From assembly GCA_029945375.1 (NCBI GenBank), contig CM057069.1:682001-746000 (forward strand): a DNA stretch of 64,000 nt. Direction: 5' to 3'. The notes under the pieces are model-generated. The model had not been told where the DNA came from. It searched no databases and worked only from the letters and a program-made list of their open reading frames with translations. The DNA comes from Agaricus subrufescens. Taxonomy: Eukaryota; Basidiomycota; Agaricomycetes; Agaricales; Agaricaceae. Both the position numbers and the translations under genes were made by a program. This document shows, piece by piece, positions 23,733-35,489 of the stretch (positions within the stretch are counted from its first letter, which is position 1; every line of letters begins with the position of its first letter).

Positions 23733-25306
23733 TTATCCACTTGTAGTATCCTCCAAGCTGCCGAAATAGATATCGTCATCATCATCAGCGGTGCTAGCCA
23801 AAGCTGATTCAGATGCAACTGCGGCTTCCTCAGCTTTTCTATCCTTCTCAGCCCCACTAATTTTCTCAGCTTCAATCTTTTCTAGTTCCGCAGCGTATCA
23901 CTTCCAAATTGTGGGGAGCCGGCTTGATGTCACAAAAGACATTCCACGCTGAACCTTATTGGGATCTGGAGCATACGGATCAAGCCTTTGAAGACTTGTC
24001 CCGTGATAATGCTGAGGCTGCCACACAATGAGTGTGTCAGGAGCAGACATAACGCGTATGCCATAAGAAGCAAGATAGAAATGGCCCCCGTCACCATCTT
24101 GAAAAAAGTCCTGGCACAAGGTATGTGAAGCAGCCCATTTGTGGGGCTGTTTTTCAAAGTGGATAGCTCTGCAGAATACCAGAAATTAGAGTAGCAAAGC
24201 AAGAATATAAAGAATAACAATACCTCAAATAATTTTGAGCCATTACACCTGCTGGAGGAGCAAATTGGGCACTATGAAGCTTTACCCATTCATCATACAC
24301 CAGGAAAATGCAAGCTCCAGCAGTCTCACCAGAAAGCCCACCAGACCACGAAGGATTCATCCCAGGAACCATTTCTTGAGCCATCCACCCTCTCCACTCG
24401 TCCAAGATCTCTGGAGGCAGGCGCCTGAGCAGCATGTTCCAGAAAAGTGCAAAAGCACAGCTCTGGCGGTGCCGAAAATCAAAAACATCCTTAGAAGGAA
24501 GTTTTCGAATGATATTTCTGGCCCAGTGAAACTGGGGCTGGCTCCGGGACCCCGCTGAGAATCCAGCAAGGCTAAGATGGCCAGGATCTTCCTTCTATCA
24601 GTTTGTTAGCGCTGCGCAAACTGCAGACCAGAAAGCTCACGCGAATATTCCGGCATATAGCAACTGCTTCTACCACGATGCTTTCCATCCAATCAATTGT
24701 ATCAATACTCCGAGAGAAATGGCGAGCGACCATGAGAACTATGTCTCCAGACTTTGAATCTCGGACAACCAAGTTTTCAGAGGGGTTGACTGTGCGAATG
24801 AGCTTATCAAAGCTGATGACAGAGGGCTCGCACCGCTTGAGTCGCTTGTCAGCCTGCTTAGCCTCCATGAGCCGGTGGTCCCATAAGCTCTTTATTTCTT
24901 CATCTTTGCACACAAATTTGCCAGGCTGGGGGTAGGGGGACTTCAATTTCTGAAGATAAATGGTTGGGAGCGAGGCATTCCACCGCTGAACTTCTGCAAG
25001 AGACCAATTGAGGCCAAGTTCGCGAACTGCATCTCGATGGACATTGCGGATGCGCTTTTGGCGAGCTTTTCTTTTGTCGAGTGATGCCTGCAATCCTTCA
25101 GATGCGCGGCCGTATCCATTGTGCAAACAGGTGAATATTTCGCGAATATATGCTGGACCCATGCAGCCAACTTCGCCACCAGCAGACCTAATCTCAGCAG
25201 CAAGATAGTCATCGAGACCTGCACCAATCAGCTGCTGAAGATGAGGCGAGGTATTGGCAGCTTCAAAAATGGCAGCTCGAGTTTCGCGCGAAAGTTCAGA
25301 AGGCAT
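23733..25306 (-). pseudogene. TET/JBP-like 2-oxoglutarate/Fe(II) dioxygenase of the transposon-associated fungal type, with one premature TGA
   Basis: Model: complement(join(23733..24168, 24224..24594, 24641..25306)). The N-terminal part (MPSELSRETRAAIFEAAN) is helical. The C-terminal exon holds the double-stranded beta-helix: a probable H-x-E metal motif in AIHFEKQPHKW, then DGDGGHFYLASYGIRV, the distal histidine in HYHGTSLQ, and RGMSFVTSSRLPTIWK. GGHFYLA...HGTSLQ...R is the pattern of fungal TET/JBP dioxygenases that travel with KDZ and Plavaka transposons; relatives oxidise 5-methylcytosine. A TGA at 23898-23900 follows IWK. Beyond it the frame continues through YAAELEKIEAEK to an acidic tail and TAA at 23733, so the stop is probably a CGA-to-TGA change. 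The catalytic core lies upstream of it, so a slightly shortened enzyme is possible. Confidence 0.68.
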
Positions 25307-26150
25307 GCTTGAGATTTCCCCCGGCCAGCTTTCTATCCTGCTGGAATAGCTTTCAGTACAAAGATTTTCAATCCAACTTTACCGGCACTCACTTTTCTGC
25401 TGGTATTAAAGTTCTTGATGGAGTTCCAGCTTCGCGCCCGAAAGTTGAATGCGCAGCAAGGTTGGCAAGAGGAAAGCGACAAGAGAGGGAAGATATTGCG
25501 CAGCAGGAGAGATATGGGAGGAGTGAAGGGGTGGGGGTCAGACACAAATCCCAGGATACCCTAAGGGAGTGGCCTGTGCCTCCAGTCAGCAGCGCGGAAA
25601 TGCCACATTGAAAACTGGCTACCAAGAGGAAGCAATCAATGGGCCCCTGACTTCATGTGATTGCTCCTGCCGCACGCTCCGCAAGTGCTGCGAATTGAAA
25701 GTTTGCAGCTGAGCTTACTCCTTTCGCAAAATGGCCAGCTGGAGCAACCATAGCCAGCACTGGTAACAGTTTAAACCTTGCTAAAACAAGGGAGAGAAGG
25801 AAAGAAAACTTGCCTTGAAGAGGGAAATCAGTGGTAGTCAAAATCACCTGCTCAGCCGCCTTTTCCAAAACATGCCCCTCAGATCCTTGCAACCGACCTC
25901 TGCCAGCACCTCTGGACTCAATAATTGTGGCCAATATGGCATTTTGTTAGATCCACAAGCCACTCAATTAGCATCGATACAACCTGTTCACAAAACGCAT
26001 CAAATGTGCAGCGTATCGCGACTCCCAGGTCAATCTGCGCAATTGGCACAGCCATTTCATAAAGTTTGGGCACATTGGTGTTCATTTCAATGATCTCTCG
26101 GCCCGCGCCGCCAGTTCTCTGGATGGTACTTGGCGGCACTGATCCAGAAA
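25307..26150. other. unassigned region upstream of the dioxygenase
   Basis: Short open frames occur on both strands (for example 25653-25934 minus, GAGRGRLQGSEG), but none gave a recognisable family or a convincing splice model. It probably includes the dioxygenase promoter and joined debris. Confidence 0.35.
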
Positions 26151-26159
26151 GCGTCGCCA

Positions 26160-26420
26160 GCTGGGCTGTGGGCCGGCAGGAGAACATCACTTGCAAACTC
26201 ATCGCGCCAAGATGGATGGGGATGAAGGGGGCGTTGGCTACGAGGTCGCCATCTGGGGTAAAGAGGGTGCAGGAAAAGTCGAGGTGCTCCTTGATGCTGG
26301 TGCTGATGGAGGTCTGCTGGAGCGACTAGCCCGCGGACTCTGCCAGCTCATGGAGCGGTTGGCGAAGAGGGTGAGGAGAATGGGGTCGGGGCCCTTCGAG
26401 GACGGCATGGTGGATGGAGG
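26160..26420 (-). pseudogene. 5-oxoprolinase (hydantoinase B domain) fragment
   Basis: On the minus strand GPDPILLTLFANRSMS is followed, after a frame change and a TAG, by [32 protein letters not shown] and IPIHLGAMS. This is the opening of the HyuB half of ATP-dependent 5-oxoprolinase (DPV-L-x-IFxxRFMSIAEQMG...KERLDFSCALF...NAPHIPVHLGAM). Only about 75 residues are present. Downstream residues ([14 protein letters not shown]) do not match the family. It is an isolated fragment fused head-on to the truncated APH gene. Confidence 0.7.
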
Positions 26421-26440
26421 AGGGCAGCGGACGAGCACGC

Positions 26441-27532
26441 TTAAGTAATGGCGCTGCGCTTCCAATCTGATTCCGAGACCTGAACCCAGCGGGTATTTGT
26501 AGCGCGGAGGTCGGGGTGGCGGATACAGAAAGTGCTGAGAGCGCCATCATTTGGCACGAGCGACGGTGCGAGACGGAGGTAGCGGTGAAGGTTCTTGGCG
26601 TGGTCCGATGGTGGCTGCTTCTTGTAGTTATAGTGCTCCCTGTGGAGGCGTTGGTAAGGTGCCCTCGGTGAGCTGAACCAGTCAAGGTATGCGAGCTCCT
26701 TCTCAGCTCCTGTGACCATAACCAATTTGGCGTCTTTATCTAGAGTCATCAGTGAGTTGAGAAGAGGCAGAAGGGATAGGACAAGTGCTACGTACATGGT
26801 CCTCTGAAAATGTCCAGCTGCTCCCTCCGTCCATACCACAACGGCATCGAGACGCCAGGGCCTATGCAGAATGGCTCCTCGAGTGGGATGCCTGAATTCC
26901 CAGAGAGATTCTTCAGGTCTTCGGCATAGTAGATGCTGCCACCCGCAGGAAAAGAGATGGACATCATGGTAGACTCGAGCCACGCCAGCTGGTCCATGAG
27001 CGACACGATTTCCTCTTTCTGGAGGTCGAACCAAAACTCGCCCAAGTCGGCGCCTTCAACGTACTCCATTAAAGATATTCCGTCTGGGCCTCGCTCTTCG
27101 AGTCGAATGAATAAGCGAAGATCTTGGGAATGGGAAGCCCCTTGGAACGAAGGAAGTTCATGGTGGCGACTTCACTGGCGAGAGTGCACGTTTTTGGAGT
27201 AAGGAGGGGATACGGGATGCGCGCGACGAGCTGGGGGCCGGTGTCAAAAGTGACGAGGAACGTACGGTTGAGGCCGCCCTCACCAAGCTTTCTGAAGTCC
27301 ACAATCTCTTTGGGGTTGCGAAAAAGTGCCTCGGCAGTGATTTTGAAGAGTCCGAGGACATTGAAGACGCGCCTACGCTCTCTGAGGCGAAGGGCCTCAT
27401 TGACACTAAGTGCATCACATTATGAATTAGACGAAGACGAGACAAGCTGTAGGAGACGTACAGAAAACGCCCAGTCGTATAGTTGAAGAGTTCGCTCTCT
27501 GTGTCCTCCATGAGAGGCTTCAGGTCTAACAT
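26441..27532 (-). pseudogene. APH-family phosphotransferase (AIM9-like), frameshifted and truncated
   Basis: ATG at 27532 (MLDLKPLMEDTESELFNYTT), then an intron and VNEALRLRERRRVFNVLGL. The glycine-rich lobe is KLGEGGLNRTFLVTF with the ATP lysine equivalent near VARIPYP. Next come MNFLRSKGLPIPKIFAY, MEYVEGADLGEFWFDL, and after a second intron GAEKELAYLDWF and the catalytic-loop start CIRHPDLRATN. The expected D-loop continuation and C-lobe are missing: the frame goes straight to NTRWVQVSESDW and stops at 26441. A one-base loss after SKSEAQTEY (about 27070) shifts the frame. Family members are kinases of small molecules or mitochondria-associated Aim9 types. Non-functional. Confidence 0.78.
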
Positions 27533-28427
27533 TGTGGGGGGCCGAGAAGAGGGTTGCCGGCGACTGGTTGTGGTGGTGATTGAGTTCCTCATGAAAGAGG
27601 GATGGAGTAAAAGGAACAGACAACTTGGACGACGTAGAGATGAGGAGGGCCCAGCTGCAGGGAGTCACAGGGAGGGCAACTTCGAACATGGGAGGCCAAA
27701 CATGCTGATATGTGGCGGGTATGAGGGGAAGCAAAGAGGGACCCGAACGTGCGAAACTAAGGGAGAGCTTCTGCCAACCGTTGCCCTCGAGAAAACTGTT
27801 CCTCGCGTTTTCTGCATCTAACATAGCGGGATAAAAGTCGATCATGATATCACAATGTGGACAAAATCGTGCACATACGATATAGTAGCGAGGGAATTCG
27901 CAGGGTAACGAAGACGACAATGTCTTCGAGGTGGTTTGAGTCTGCTCCCCTCCTTCAAAACAAGGGGCGTTTTATATCTCGGCGAGTACCCTGCTCTCTC
28001 CAGAACTCTCATCAAAATCAAATCGGTCTCGGTTGCCACATTACACGAAGATATGGAGATGTTCCATCTTGACAGGACCCCATTTTTCTGCCGAGTGCCA
28101 CGCCAGGTCTCATAGACGAAAGAGACGAAGAGTTTCTACACATAGATATGGCGCATGACTTCACCATGAGGGAGGGACTCGAGATGCTACTTGTCGGAAA
28201 ATGTTCGTGTCTGTTTGCATGGATCTGCGGGACTCGAGGAGGAGTTGTGTGCCTAGTTCGCCGTATTGGCGGACCTCGGTGGTCATGGATAGAGAGTGAA
28301 AGTTTTGATTTGATCATCACGCGATAACGTTACTTGTACAATTGCAGGGTATCCTAAGTTACTCGACTAGATTGGATATGAATAGGTTACGGGACCAGCC
28401 CGGGGAGCAGGAAATAAGTAAGTACAG
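27533..28427. other. unassigned stretch between the APH fragment and the next gene
   Basis: Minus-strand open frames are present (one reads MTTEVRQYGELGTQLLLESR from near 28288) but are broken by several TGA codons. No family was recognised. Possibly another decayed captured gene. Confidence 0.35.
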
Positions 28428-29005
28428 CTACGCGCTGAGAGGAAAGTCAATAACGCGCGTCTCTGGCAGACCGTCCCTGTCATGGACCTCCTTTGCCAGT
28501 TTTAAGACCTTGTCTTTGAAGATTTCCATCTTTGGCTTGTTGTTGTACTGCCAGTCATTTGTGATGCGATCGTCGAGGTAATCTAGGACTTCGAGCGCCT
28601 CAAAGACATTGTAGACCCACTCCCACTCCTGTCAGCCGTCGTCGACGGCATCGACGATGTAGTTCTGGCTGAGGGTGCGGACCTGGTGGAGGAGGGCGTC
28701 GTAGGACTTGGTGGTCTGGACGGGGAGGCGGATAAAGGCATGGATGGACTCCATGGAGTCGTCGAGGAACTCGTTGTCGGGGGAGATGAGGGAGTCATCG
28801 CGGTGGATGCCAAAGATCTGGTGGCCCTCGACAGGGGCGGTGGCGGATGCGGACGGGATGAGTCTCCAGCTGAGGCGCTCCGGCGGCCAGTCGTCCGCGG
28901 CCGCGCCGTCGTCGTAGTCGTAGAGCGCGAGATAGATGTAGGAGGGGATGTTCTGGGGGGCGGGGGGGGCACGGGGGTGTCAGGGATGGGGGTCACCTTG
29001 GCCAT
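28428..29005 (-). pseudogene. unrecognised GC-rich gene with one in-frame TGA
   Basis: Model: complement(join(28428..28952, 28997..29005)). The start MAK is followed by a 44-bp intron and NIPSYIYLALYDYDDGAAAD. The frame holds EGHQIFGIHRDDSLIS, AFIRLPVQTTKSYDALLH and, past a TGA at 28632-28634, QEWEWVYNVFEALEVLDYLDD, ending at TAG 28428. The domain was not recognised. Codons are strongly C/G-ending, unlike ASF1 or eIF2-gamma in this window. The single TGA (DDG-stop-QEWEW) suits a CGA-to-TGA change. The out-of-frame Ser/Thr/Pro-rich reading here is only a shadow. Confidence 0.5.
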
Positions 29006-29250
29006 GGTCTGGGGAAACGGTGAAGCAAGGCGGGGGTGAAACTGTGGGGCCTTACCTGTCGACGGGCTGGGGGGCTGGTCGGGGAGAGAGAGCTGAGCGC
29101 AGGTATTTGTAGTGCGGAGCACGCGGGGTGCACGGGTCATCGATAGGGCATCGATGTCAGCGACGTCATCCATCACGGGATTCCTCTGCCCCCCATGTTG
29201 CAGAACATTGCCTCCGGGTGAGTGTCATCCACACGCCACAATTGCTGCTC

Positions 29251-29850
29251 ATGTCTCCCAGCGCGCCAGACAGCAAGGCCCGCAGGTACGACCACCAGCT
29301 CCATCTCTGGGCTGCCACCGGCCAGGCTGCCCTCAAGGCCACCCACGTCCTCCTCTCATCCTCCGCGACCACCACCAGCGTCCTCAAGAGCCTTGTCCTC
29401 CCTGGCGTCAGCATGTTCACCATCCGCGATGATGTGATTGTCACCCCCGCGGACACTGGCAACAACTTCTTCCTCGACGGCCCCCGCAGCATTGGCAAGT
29501 CCAGGGCGCAGGAAGCCGTGCGGTTGCTCACAGAGCTCAATGACGGTGTCCTGGGATATGCTGACACCACCTCCATCGATGATCTCCTCGCCGCGGGCAA
29601 GGCCGAGCTCTTCAAGTACACCCTTGTTATCGCGCACAATCTCTCCCAATCACACCTCAACAAATTGTCCCTGCTCCTTTGGGAGGACAAAGATGCTCCA
29701 CCCCTGGTTGTTGTTCGCTCCGCGGGGTTTCTCGCAGAGTTCTTTATCCAGCAGCACGAACACACGGGCCAGTGGCTTTTCTTTCTTTTTTTTTTTGCGT
29801 GTGTACTGACATCATCCACAGTAATCGAGTCCCATTTGGAGGATCCTCCG
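29251..29850 (+). pseudogene. N-terminal fragment of NEDD8-activating enzyme E1 subunit (ULA1/NAE1-like)
   Basis: MSPSAPDSKARRYDHQLHLW starts at 29251 and continues GQAALKATHVLLSSSATTT, LKSLVLPGVSMFTIRDD, TGNNFFLDGPRSIGKSRAQE and LVIAHNLSQSHLNKLSLLLW. This is the first ThiF-like half of the APPBP1/ULA1 subunit that pairs with UBA3 to activate NEDD8/Rub1. After a gap around a poly-T tract (29783-29797) the motif VIESHLED matches the family's VIESHP. Nothing after that belongs to ULA1: the sequence passes directly into UBR7-like coding. About 200 of the usual ~520 residues remain. Codon use is markedly GC-rich. Confidence 0.8.
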
Positions 29851-29851
29851 C

Positions 29852-30362
29852 CATGCGGCGGGGGCCTGGGCCGGACGCAGAGACCGCAACGACCACGATG
29901 AGCTCGCTGTCCACCAGGCTGCCCTCGCCCTCCCCTACCAGTTCTCCCGCTGCACCCACGCCCAGGGGAACCTCAGGTATCGCGCTCCCCGCCCGCCGCG
30001 TCGCTCACTCACCCACCCCCAGACAGGCCGCCTATCTCTGCCTCATCTGCCCTGAGCATCTGCTCAGCCTGTTCCATTGCATGCCACACAGACCACAGGC
30101 AGGTAGAGCTGCACATGGCCCCCGCATCCATCCACCCCAGACCCTCACCCTCTCCCAGATTCCCGAAACACAACTTCCACTGCGACTGTCCCCCCACCGC
30201 CATCTCGAACCAATGCATGCTGCACACCAGACTCGAGGATGAAAACACCACCAACACCTACAGGCAAAACTTCAACTTTAACGGTGTATTCTGCCGATGT
30301 GGAAGACCCTACAATGCCAAATCCGAATGCAAAACCATGATCCAGTGCCTAGTCTGCGAGGT
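29852..30362 (+). pseudogene. UBR7/Mlo2-like E3 ligase fragment (UBR box and start of PHD finger)
   Basis: In one frame after ULA1: ALALPYQFSRCTHAQGNLRQ, then (intron 29974-30024 region) AAYLCLICPE. After a frame slip come ICSACSIACHTDHRQVELH, then FPKHNFHCDCPPTAISNQC, LHTRLEDENTTNTYRQNF and FCRCGRPYNAKSECKTMIQC. These are the Cys/His-rich UBR box and the beginning of the PHD-type finger of UBR7. The fragment ends at QCLVCE, where a family member would read DWFH. It is joined directly to the ULA1 fragment, so the two form a chimera of unrelated genes. Confidence 0.8.
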
Positions 30363-31260
30363 TTGCGCAGTCGCCGTGCCCTCTCTTTGCGTCGAGCTGA
30401 TCCCTCACTACCAGACGAGGTCGGGGAGGAGAGGTTGCACGCGGCTCCATGAGCTTGTGAGATTCGTAAAGTCGATGGGTGGAGTGTTTTTGGGGTTGTT
30501 GAGATTTGGTTGGAGCTGGACGAGGAGCAGGAAAGAATTTGAGAGTGCAGAATGGGATGAGAGATTGTGCAGGAGGGAGCATGGTGTAGATTGTGCTGAG
30601 AGCATGAGAACATCTGGTTTGACTGAGTTGGAGAAGCAGAGGAGAGAAAGAGAAGTATGTATATGAGAGGTTTTTGAGGGGCAAAGAGATTAGCAATGAG
30701 GAGGAGGATGTTGTGATTGAAGAAGATGGAGATTATGAGGACGACAACGATGATGATGCCTCTAGTGCGCATGAAGACGACGATTTACCCGCAGGCGCCT
30801 CCTCGACAAGAGGTGAACGTTCAACCTCAGTAGGTGGAAACGACAAGTGGGGTATCCTCCTTCCATATCGCATCTGCCTCTTACTTTAAGACAGCCAATC
30901 CCGCTGCTGCATTTGTCTTTGGGTCGCTGGGGTATCGTTCTTGCTACGCTCCCCAATGCTGATTGTTACCAGAGGGGCGCGCTATTCCTTCTGCTGAGGA
31001 CTGGTCCTGCACCCTCGTTTTTCAAAGACTATTGTTCAAGGCACTTCTTATATCATTCCTGCACTAGGTACTATGTAAAATCAGATTCAGCGTTCATGAG
31101 ATTTTGTAATATGTTTGCAAACAGTTTCTGACTTATGTATTCACCACACTAATATGACTTCTGGTTTGACCCTGCAATACGCAGCATCCTTGACCTCTAC
31201 AGCATCAGTGGCCAGCAAACCAGCACTTTTTCCCTTGCCTCGATTTGCATCTACACTTCA
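30363..31260. other. region between captured fragments and the transposase gene
   Basis: About 900 bases. GC content falls from the GC-rich fragments back to background. A plus-strand acidic frame (EEEDVVIEEDGDYEDDNDDD, about 30697-30760) was noted but could not be linked to a gene. Presumably it includes the transposase promoter. Confidence 0.35.
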
Positions 31261-34200
31261 ATGGGTCTTGTTTGCATATGTGGCAACTCGTTTGCAAACC
31301 GCAATGGGCTGTCAAACCACAAAAGGGCTTGCAAGGTACACAAGACCCTCAAGATACACGTTCAGACCTTACCCCCTCTACTCGGAGCTAAGAGAAAAAG
31401 GATTGCCAATAAAGAGCCTAGTGAAGAGAATGATCATGTTCTCCAACCACTCAAGCAGCTTCATCGGGCTTGTGATGATGTAGAACATTCTTCGGTTGAA
31501 GAAACAGTGACTCTAGACCTCCAGGTGCAGTTAAAAACTTTTCAACACAATTTTTAACTCACTGAAACCGATTAGCCACCCCCTGACAGTCCTCTCCCTT
31601 TACCATTGCATACCACTCGTCATGGCCGCCAGATCAGGCTTCCTCGTCGCTTTCAGGATATGCTACCTTCACTCCCAACACCACTACCACACATTCCTCC
31701 TCCTGCACCATCACCCCTACCATCTCATTCACCTTCACCGGCACCTGCCCCAAGGCTCCCTCTTGTTTCCAACACAACTCCAAATTCTCTAGGCCTCTTT
31801 CGGCAATATTTGAAATTTCCAGGAAACGATCCTGAAGATGCACAGACCGTTGACGACTACTGCCAAGGTCCACGCTTCGCAACTTCTGGATCTGCAACTG
31901 ATCAACTTAGCCTAGTTGCGTCAGGCAGCAAGGATGCAGAGCAAAACACCATCTCAGCCTTGAACAAGACTACCTGACTACTTTTGCATTGGTTTTATTC
32001 CGGTTCAGCTACCAAGAGTTTGGCCAGCCTTGGTCAACTCGTTCAAAATGTGCTACTCTCACCCGATTATAACCCAAATGAACTTCGTGACTTTAGCGTG
32101 CCTAGAATAACTCAGAAATTAGATGAAGCTATGGTAGGAGGAATGGATGGGGATGAAGGGAGCGTTTTTCCTCTAGAAAGTGGTTGGAAGGTTGGATCAG
32201 TAAAACTCTCGGTTCCCATCACAGGCAAGGTGTATAACGCAGAGCACCAAGCACCGACCTTCACCATAGATGGGATCCAGCATCGGAGCCTTGTAAGCAT
32301 TATGATGAATGCGTTCAGGAGCCCTACTGCTCAATCATTTCACTATTCCCCATTCAAACTTTTCTGGCAGAAATCACCTGGCGATCCCCCCGAGCGCGTA
32401 ATCACTGAACTTTACAACTCTGATGTCTTTATCGAGGAGTATACCAAACTTCAACAAAGTTCCCAAGAACCTGGGTGTAACCTTGAGCACACAGTTGCAG
32501 CTTTCATGTTCTGGTCCGACTCGACTCATTTAGCAAACTTTGGAAGCACTTCACTTTGGCCAATCTATTGCTACTTTGGGAACCAGTCAAAATATGCTCG
32601 CACAAAACCCACCAGCTTCTCTGCTCACCACCTGGCCTACATCCCATCAGTTTGTTCCCTAGGATTCAGCGTATTTTGTTGTAACTAATACTATAACTTA
32701 TGCAGTTTCCAGATTCGTTCCAGGACTGGTATCGCGATCAATCTGGGGGTACCTCGGCATCTGCTTCTTTAGTGACTCACTTGAAGCACGAACTTTTTCA
32801 TGTGATTTGGCTCCTCCTGCTAGACGAGGACTTCTGCACTGCTCTTGCACATGGAGTTGTTGTTTCTTGTGCTGATGGTGTGACGCGCTGACTTTTTCCT
32901 CGTGTTTTTACCTATTCAGCCGACTATCCAGAGAAGTGAGTATATCATTTATGTTTTATATGTTTATTTCTTGTGTTCAGGGCTCTTCTGGCAACGGTAC
33001 GCTTTCTTGGTAGTTGCCCATGCCCACGCTGCAAAATCAAAAAAAGTGAAATCGCTGGTTTGGGTTTGCCGACTGACAGCCTCCTTCACATGGCTCTTCT
33101 TTGAACAGACAATCATGACTGGCGCAAGCTGGTAGAGAAAGCAAGAAAAGTGATATTTGGTGGTAAAGGTCCTGGAAGTGTTGGTGTTGAGAAACTTTTG
33201 CAACCTCTATCTATGGTGCCAACGCAGGTAGGCTTTCTATAGTTTTGTTGCTGCAGAGCTCACCTAGTATTTACTAGAATGCGTTTTCAATGCAACTATC
33301 GCAACATGGCTTTAACTACCACTGTATGCTTGTACCAGATTTGCTGCATGAATTTGAACTCGGAACTTGGAAAGCGACATTTGCACACCTCATTCGCATT
33401 CTTAGAGCCAATGGTGATGGGTGCATTCAAAATCTCAATTGGAGGTACACGGCACCATTCCTAGTACTTTGGCTGTAATTAATAGGCAAAATAGATATCG
33501 CCAAGTCCCAACTTTTGGGGATGGGACTATTAGAATGTTTAGTGAAGACGCTTCTGCGATGAAAAAGCTGGCAGCTTGAGATTTTGAAGATCTCCTTCAG
33601 GTTGGTTGCATAAATCTGATGTCGCTACATTTTCTAATGTTCCTCCACTAGTGCGCTTTGCCAGTTTTTGAGTCCTTACTTCCTGCATACCATGATGAAA
33701 TCATTCTCGACCTTCTTTTTATTCACGCAAAGTGGCATGCATTGGCTAAGCTTAGGCTCCATACTGAAACAACATTGAAACTCCTTCATGATGCGACTGT
33801 GGAACTTGGGGACCAACTTCGGAAATTTCGCGATATAACGTGCTCCCATTTCTACACTGAAGAACTTCCTCTTCAAGAAGCAGCACAAGGCTGCCGAGCA
33901 GCCAAGTTAGTTGCTCCAGGAAGCCACCCCGGCCAAACTTTCAAACCCTTCAACCTGCTGACATATAAATTGCATTCTCTTGGTGACTATGCAGCGAATA
34001 TACTGCTCTTTGGGACTTCAGATGGTTACTCCACGCAAATCATAAGTTCATGTATGGTGGTGAAATCAGGCGATACTAATTTTATACTCAATAGGGAGAG
34101 TTAGAGCATCGCCAAGTAAAGAGGTTTTATGTTCGCACCAATAAGCGCAGTGGTTTTGCAGCCCAAATCACTAAGCATGAGCAGCGAGAGCGCCTCCTTC

Positions 34201-35489
34201 ACCAAATCGCAGAGATAGAGGCTGCCAAGCCACCCAGTTGCTTGGGAGAGGGCCAACATGGTACGACAATTCATCTACCGTTCTCTGCGTCGGAGCCTCT
34301 TGCACCAACTCAACCCAGTACCCACTATAATATGTCAAGGTCCCGATCTTTTCCCATTGTCATACCGGTATGGCTTAGTGAGAATGCAGGTGATCCTGCT
34401 GTGTCGGTGAGTGCCCACTGCAGCCAAGGTCTAGCTTTAGTTTGCTCAACACTATACAGGATTTTCTTCCCAAGCTCAAGGCACATTTGCTTGAACGCTT
34501 AGAAGGATTGCCTCCTCGTACTCAAGAATTCACAGCTGCGGAGCAAAACACTCTTCAGTTTGCTGGTAATCGAATTTTTCGCCACAAATACCTTCGCATC
34601 AGCTATACATCATATGATATGCAGCGTTGCCAAGATTCTATCAACCCGCGCACACACCCAGATATTCTTATCCTTGCAGACAATTCCGATCAGTCTGGTA
34701 GTGGGTCTGATCAAGCAACAACTATGAAACACCCATATTTGTATGCCCGAGTCCTTGGTATTTTTCATGCCAGCATTCATTGGCATAGGCAAGTAAATGC
34801 TCGCAAAGATGTTCAGACTTGCGAGATGGATTTTCTTTGGATTCGCTGGTTTGTTATTGATTCGCATCATCCATGCTCAATAGGAGCAAGGCGACTTCCT
34901 CGGCTAGAGTTTGCTACTGACTCAGCATTTGATTTCATTGATCCAAAAGATGTTCTGCGGGGAAGCCACCTCATCCCATCGTTTTCTCATGGGTGCACTG
35001 ATGAGTTTGGATGTTCAATTATTTATACAAATCCAGCAGTACCAACAGACTGGAAATTCTACTACGCTAACATGTAAGTGAATATTATTTAATAATGATA
35101 AGTTTACATTTACCTATACTATCAGTTTTGTTGATCGGGACATGTATATGCGCTATCAAGGAGGTGGTATTGGACATGGTGACCTTGGACCACCACTTGA
35201 TCAAACATCCTTCTTGTCCTTATCACAAGAACATTCTGGGCAAGAAAATATCAGTATAGTAGGTGTGACAATCGACCAAGGTGGAGCGTGCACAAATGAT
35301 ACCGAAGAGGACGGCACTGACACAAACCCCAACTTTGATGGGAGTGATAGTGAAGACGCTAATTTTGATGAAAGCAATCCTGATGAGTGGGCTCTTAATG
35401 ATGGAATAGGCATGGATGAACTATACGAGGATGGAGAAGGGCAGTGGAACAACAGCTCCCCAGAAGCTGATGGATATGGGTCTTTTTAA
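31261..35489 (+). pseudogene. Plavaka-type transposase, ten exons, four in-frame TGA codons and one lost splice donor
   Basis: Model: join(31261..31524, 31576..32649, 32706..32935, 32981..33227, 33278..33444, 33486..33600, 33652..34041, 34095..34406, 34460..35073, 35126..35489), in frame. A C2H2-type finger (CICGNSFANRNGLSNHKRAC) opens the protein and a Pro-rich linker follows. The Plavaka core reads SDSTHLANFGSTSLWPIYCY, FPRVFTYSADYPEK, GSCPCPRCKIKK, VPDLLHEFELGTWKATFAHL, LEHRQVKRFYVRTNK, LRGSHLIPSF and FVDRDMYMRYQGGGIGH. TGA at 31975, 32889, 33102 and 33577 all sit at family-conserved arginines, for example AA-[R]-DFEDLLQ. The donor after YSTQI reads ATAAGT (34042) instead of GTAAGT. The architecture is complete but the gene is inactive as written. 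Confidence 0.87.

Noticed and set aside
28583..29176. Minus-strand Ser/Thr/Pro-rich 197-codon ORF
   Set aside because: A frame shadow of GC-rich coding sequence; the alternative frame gives a start, an intron and globular sequence (MAK-NIPSYIYLALYD).
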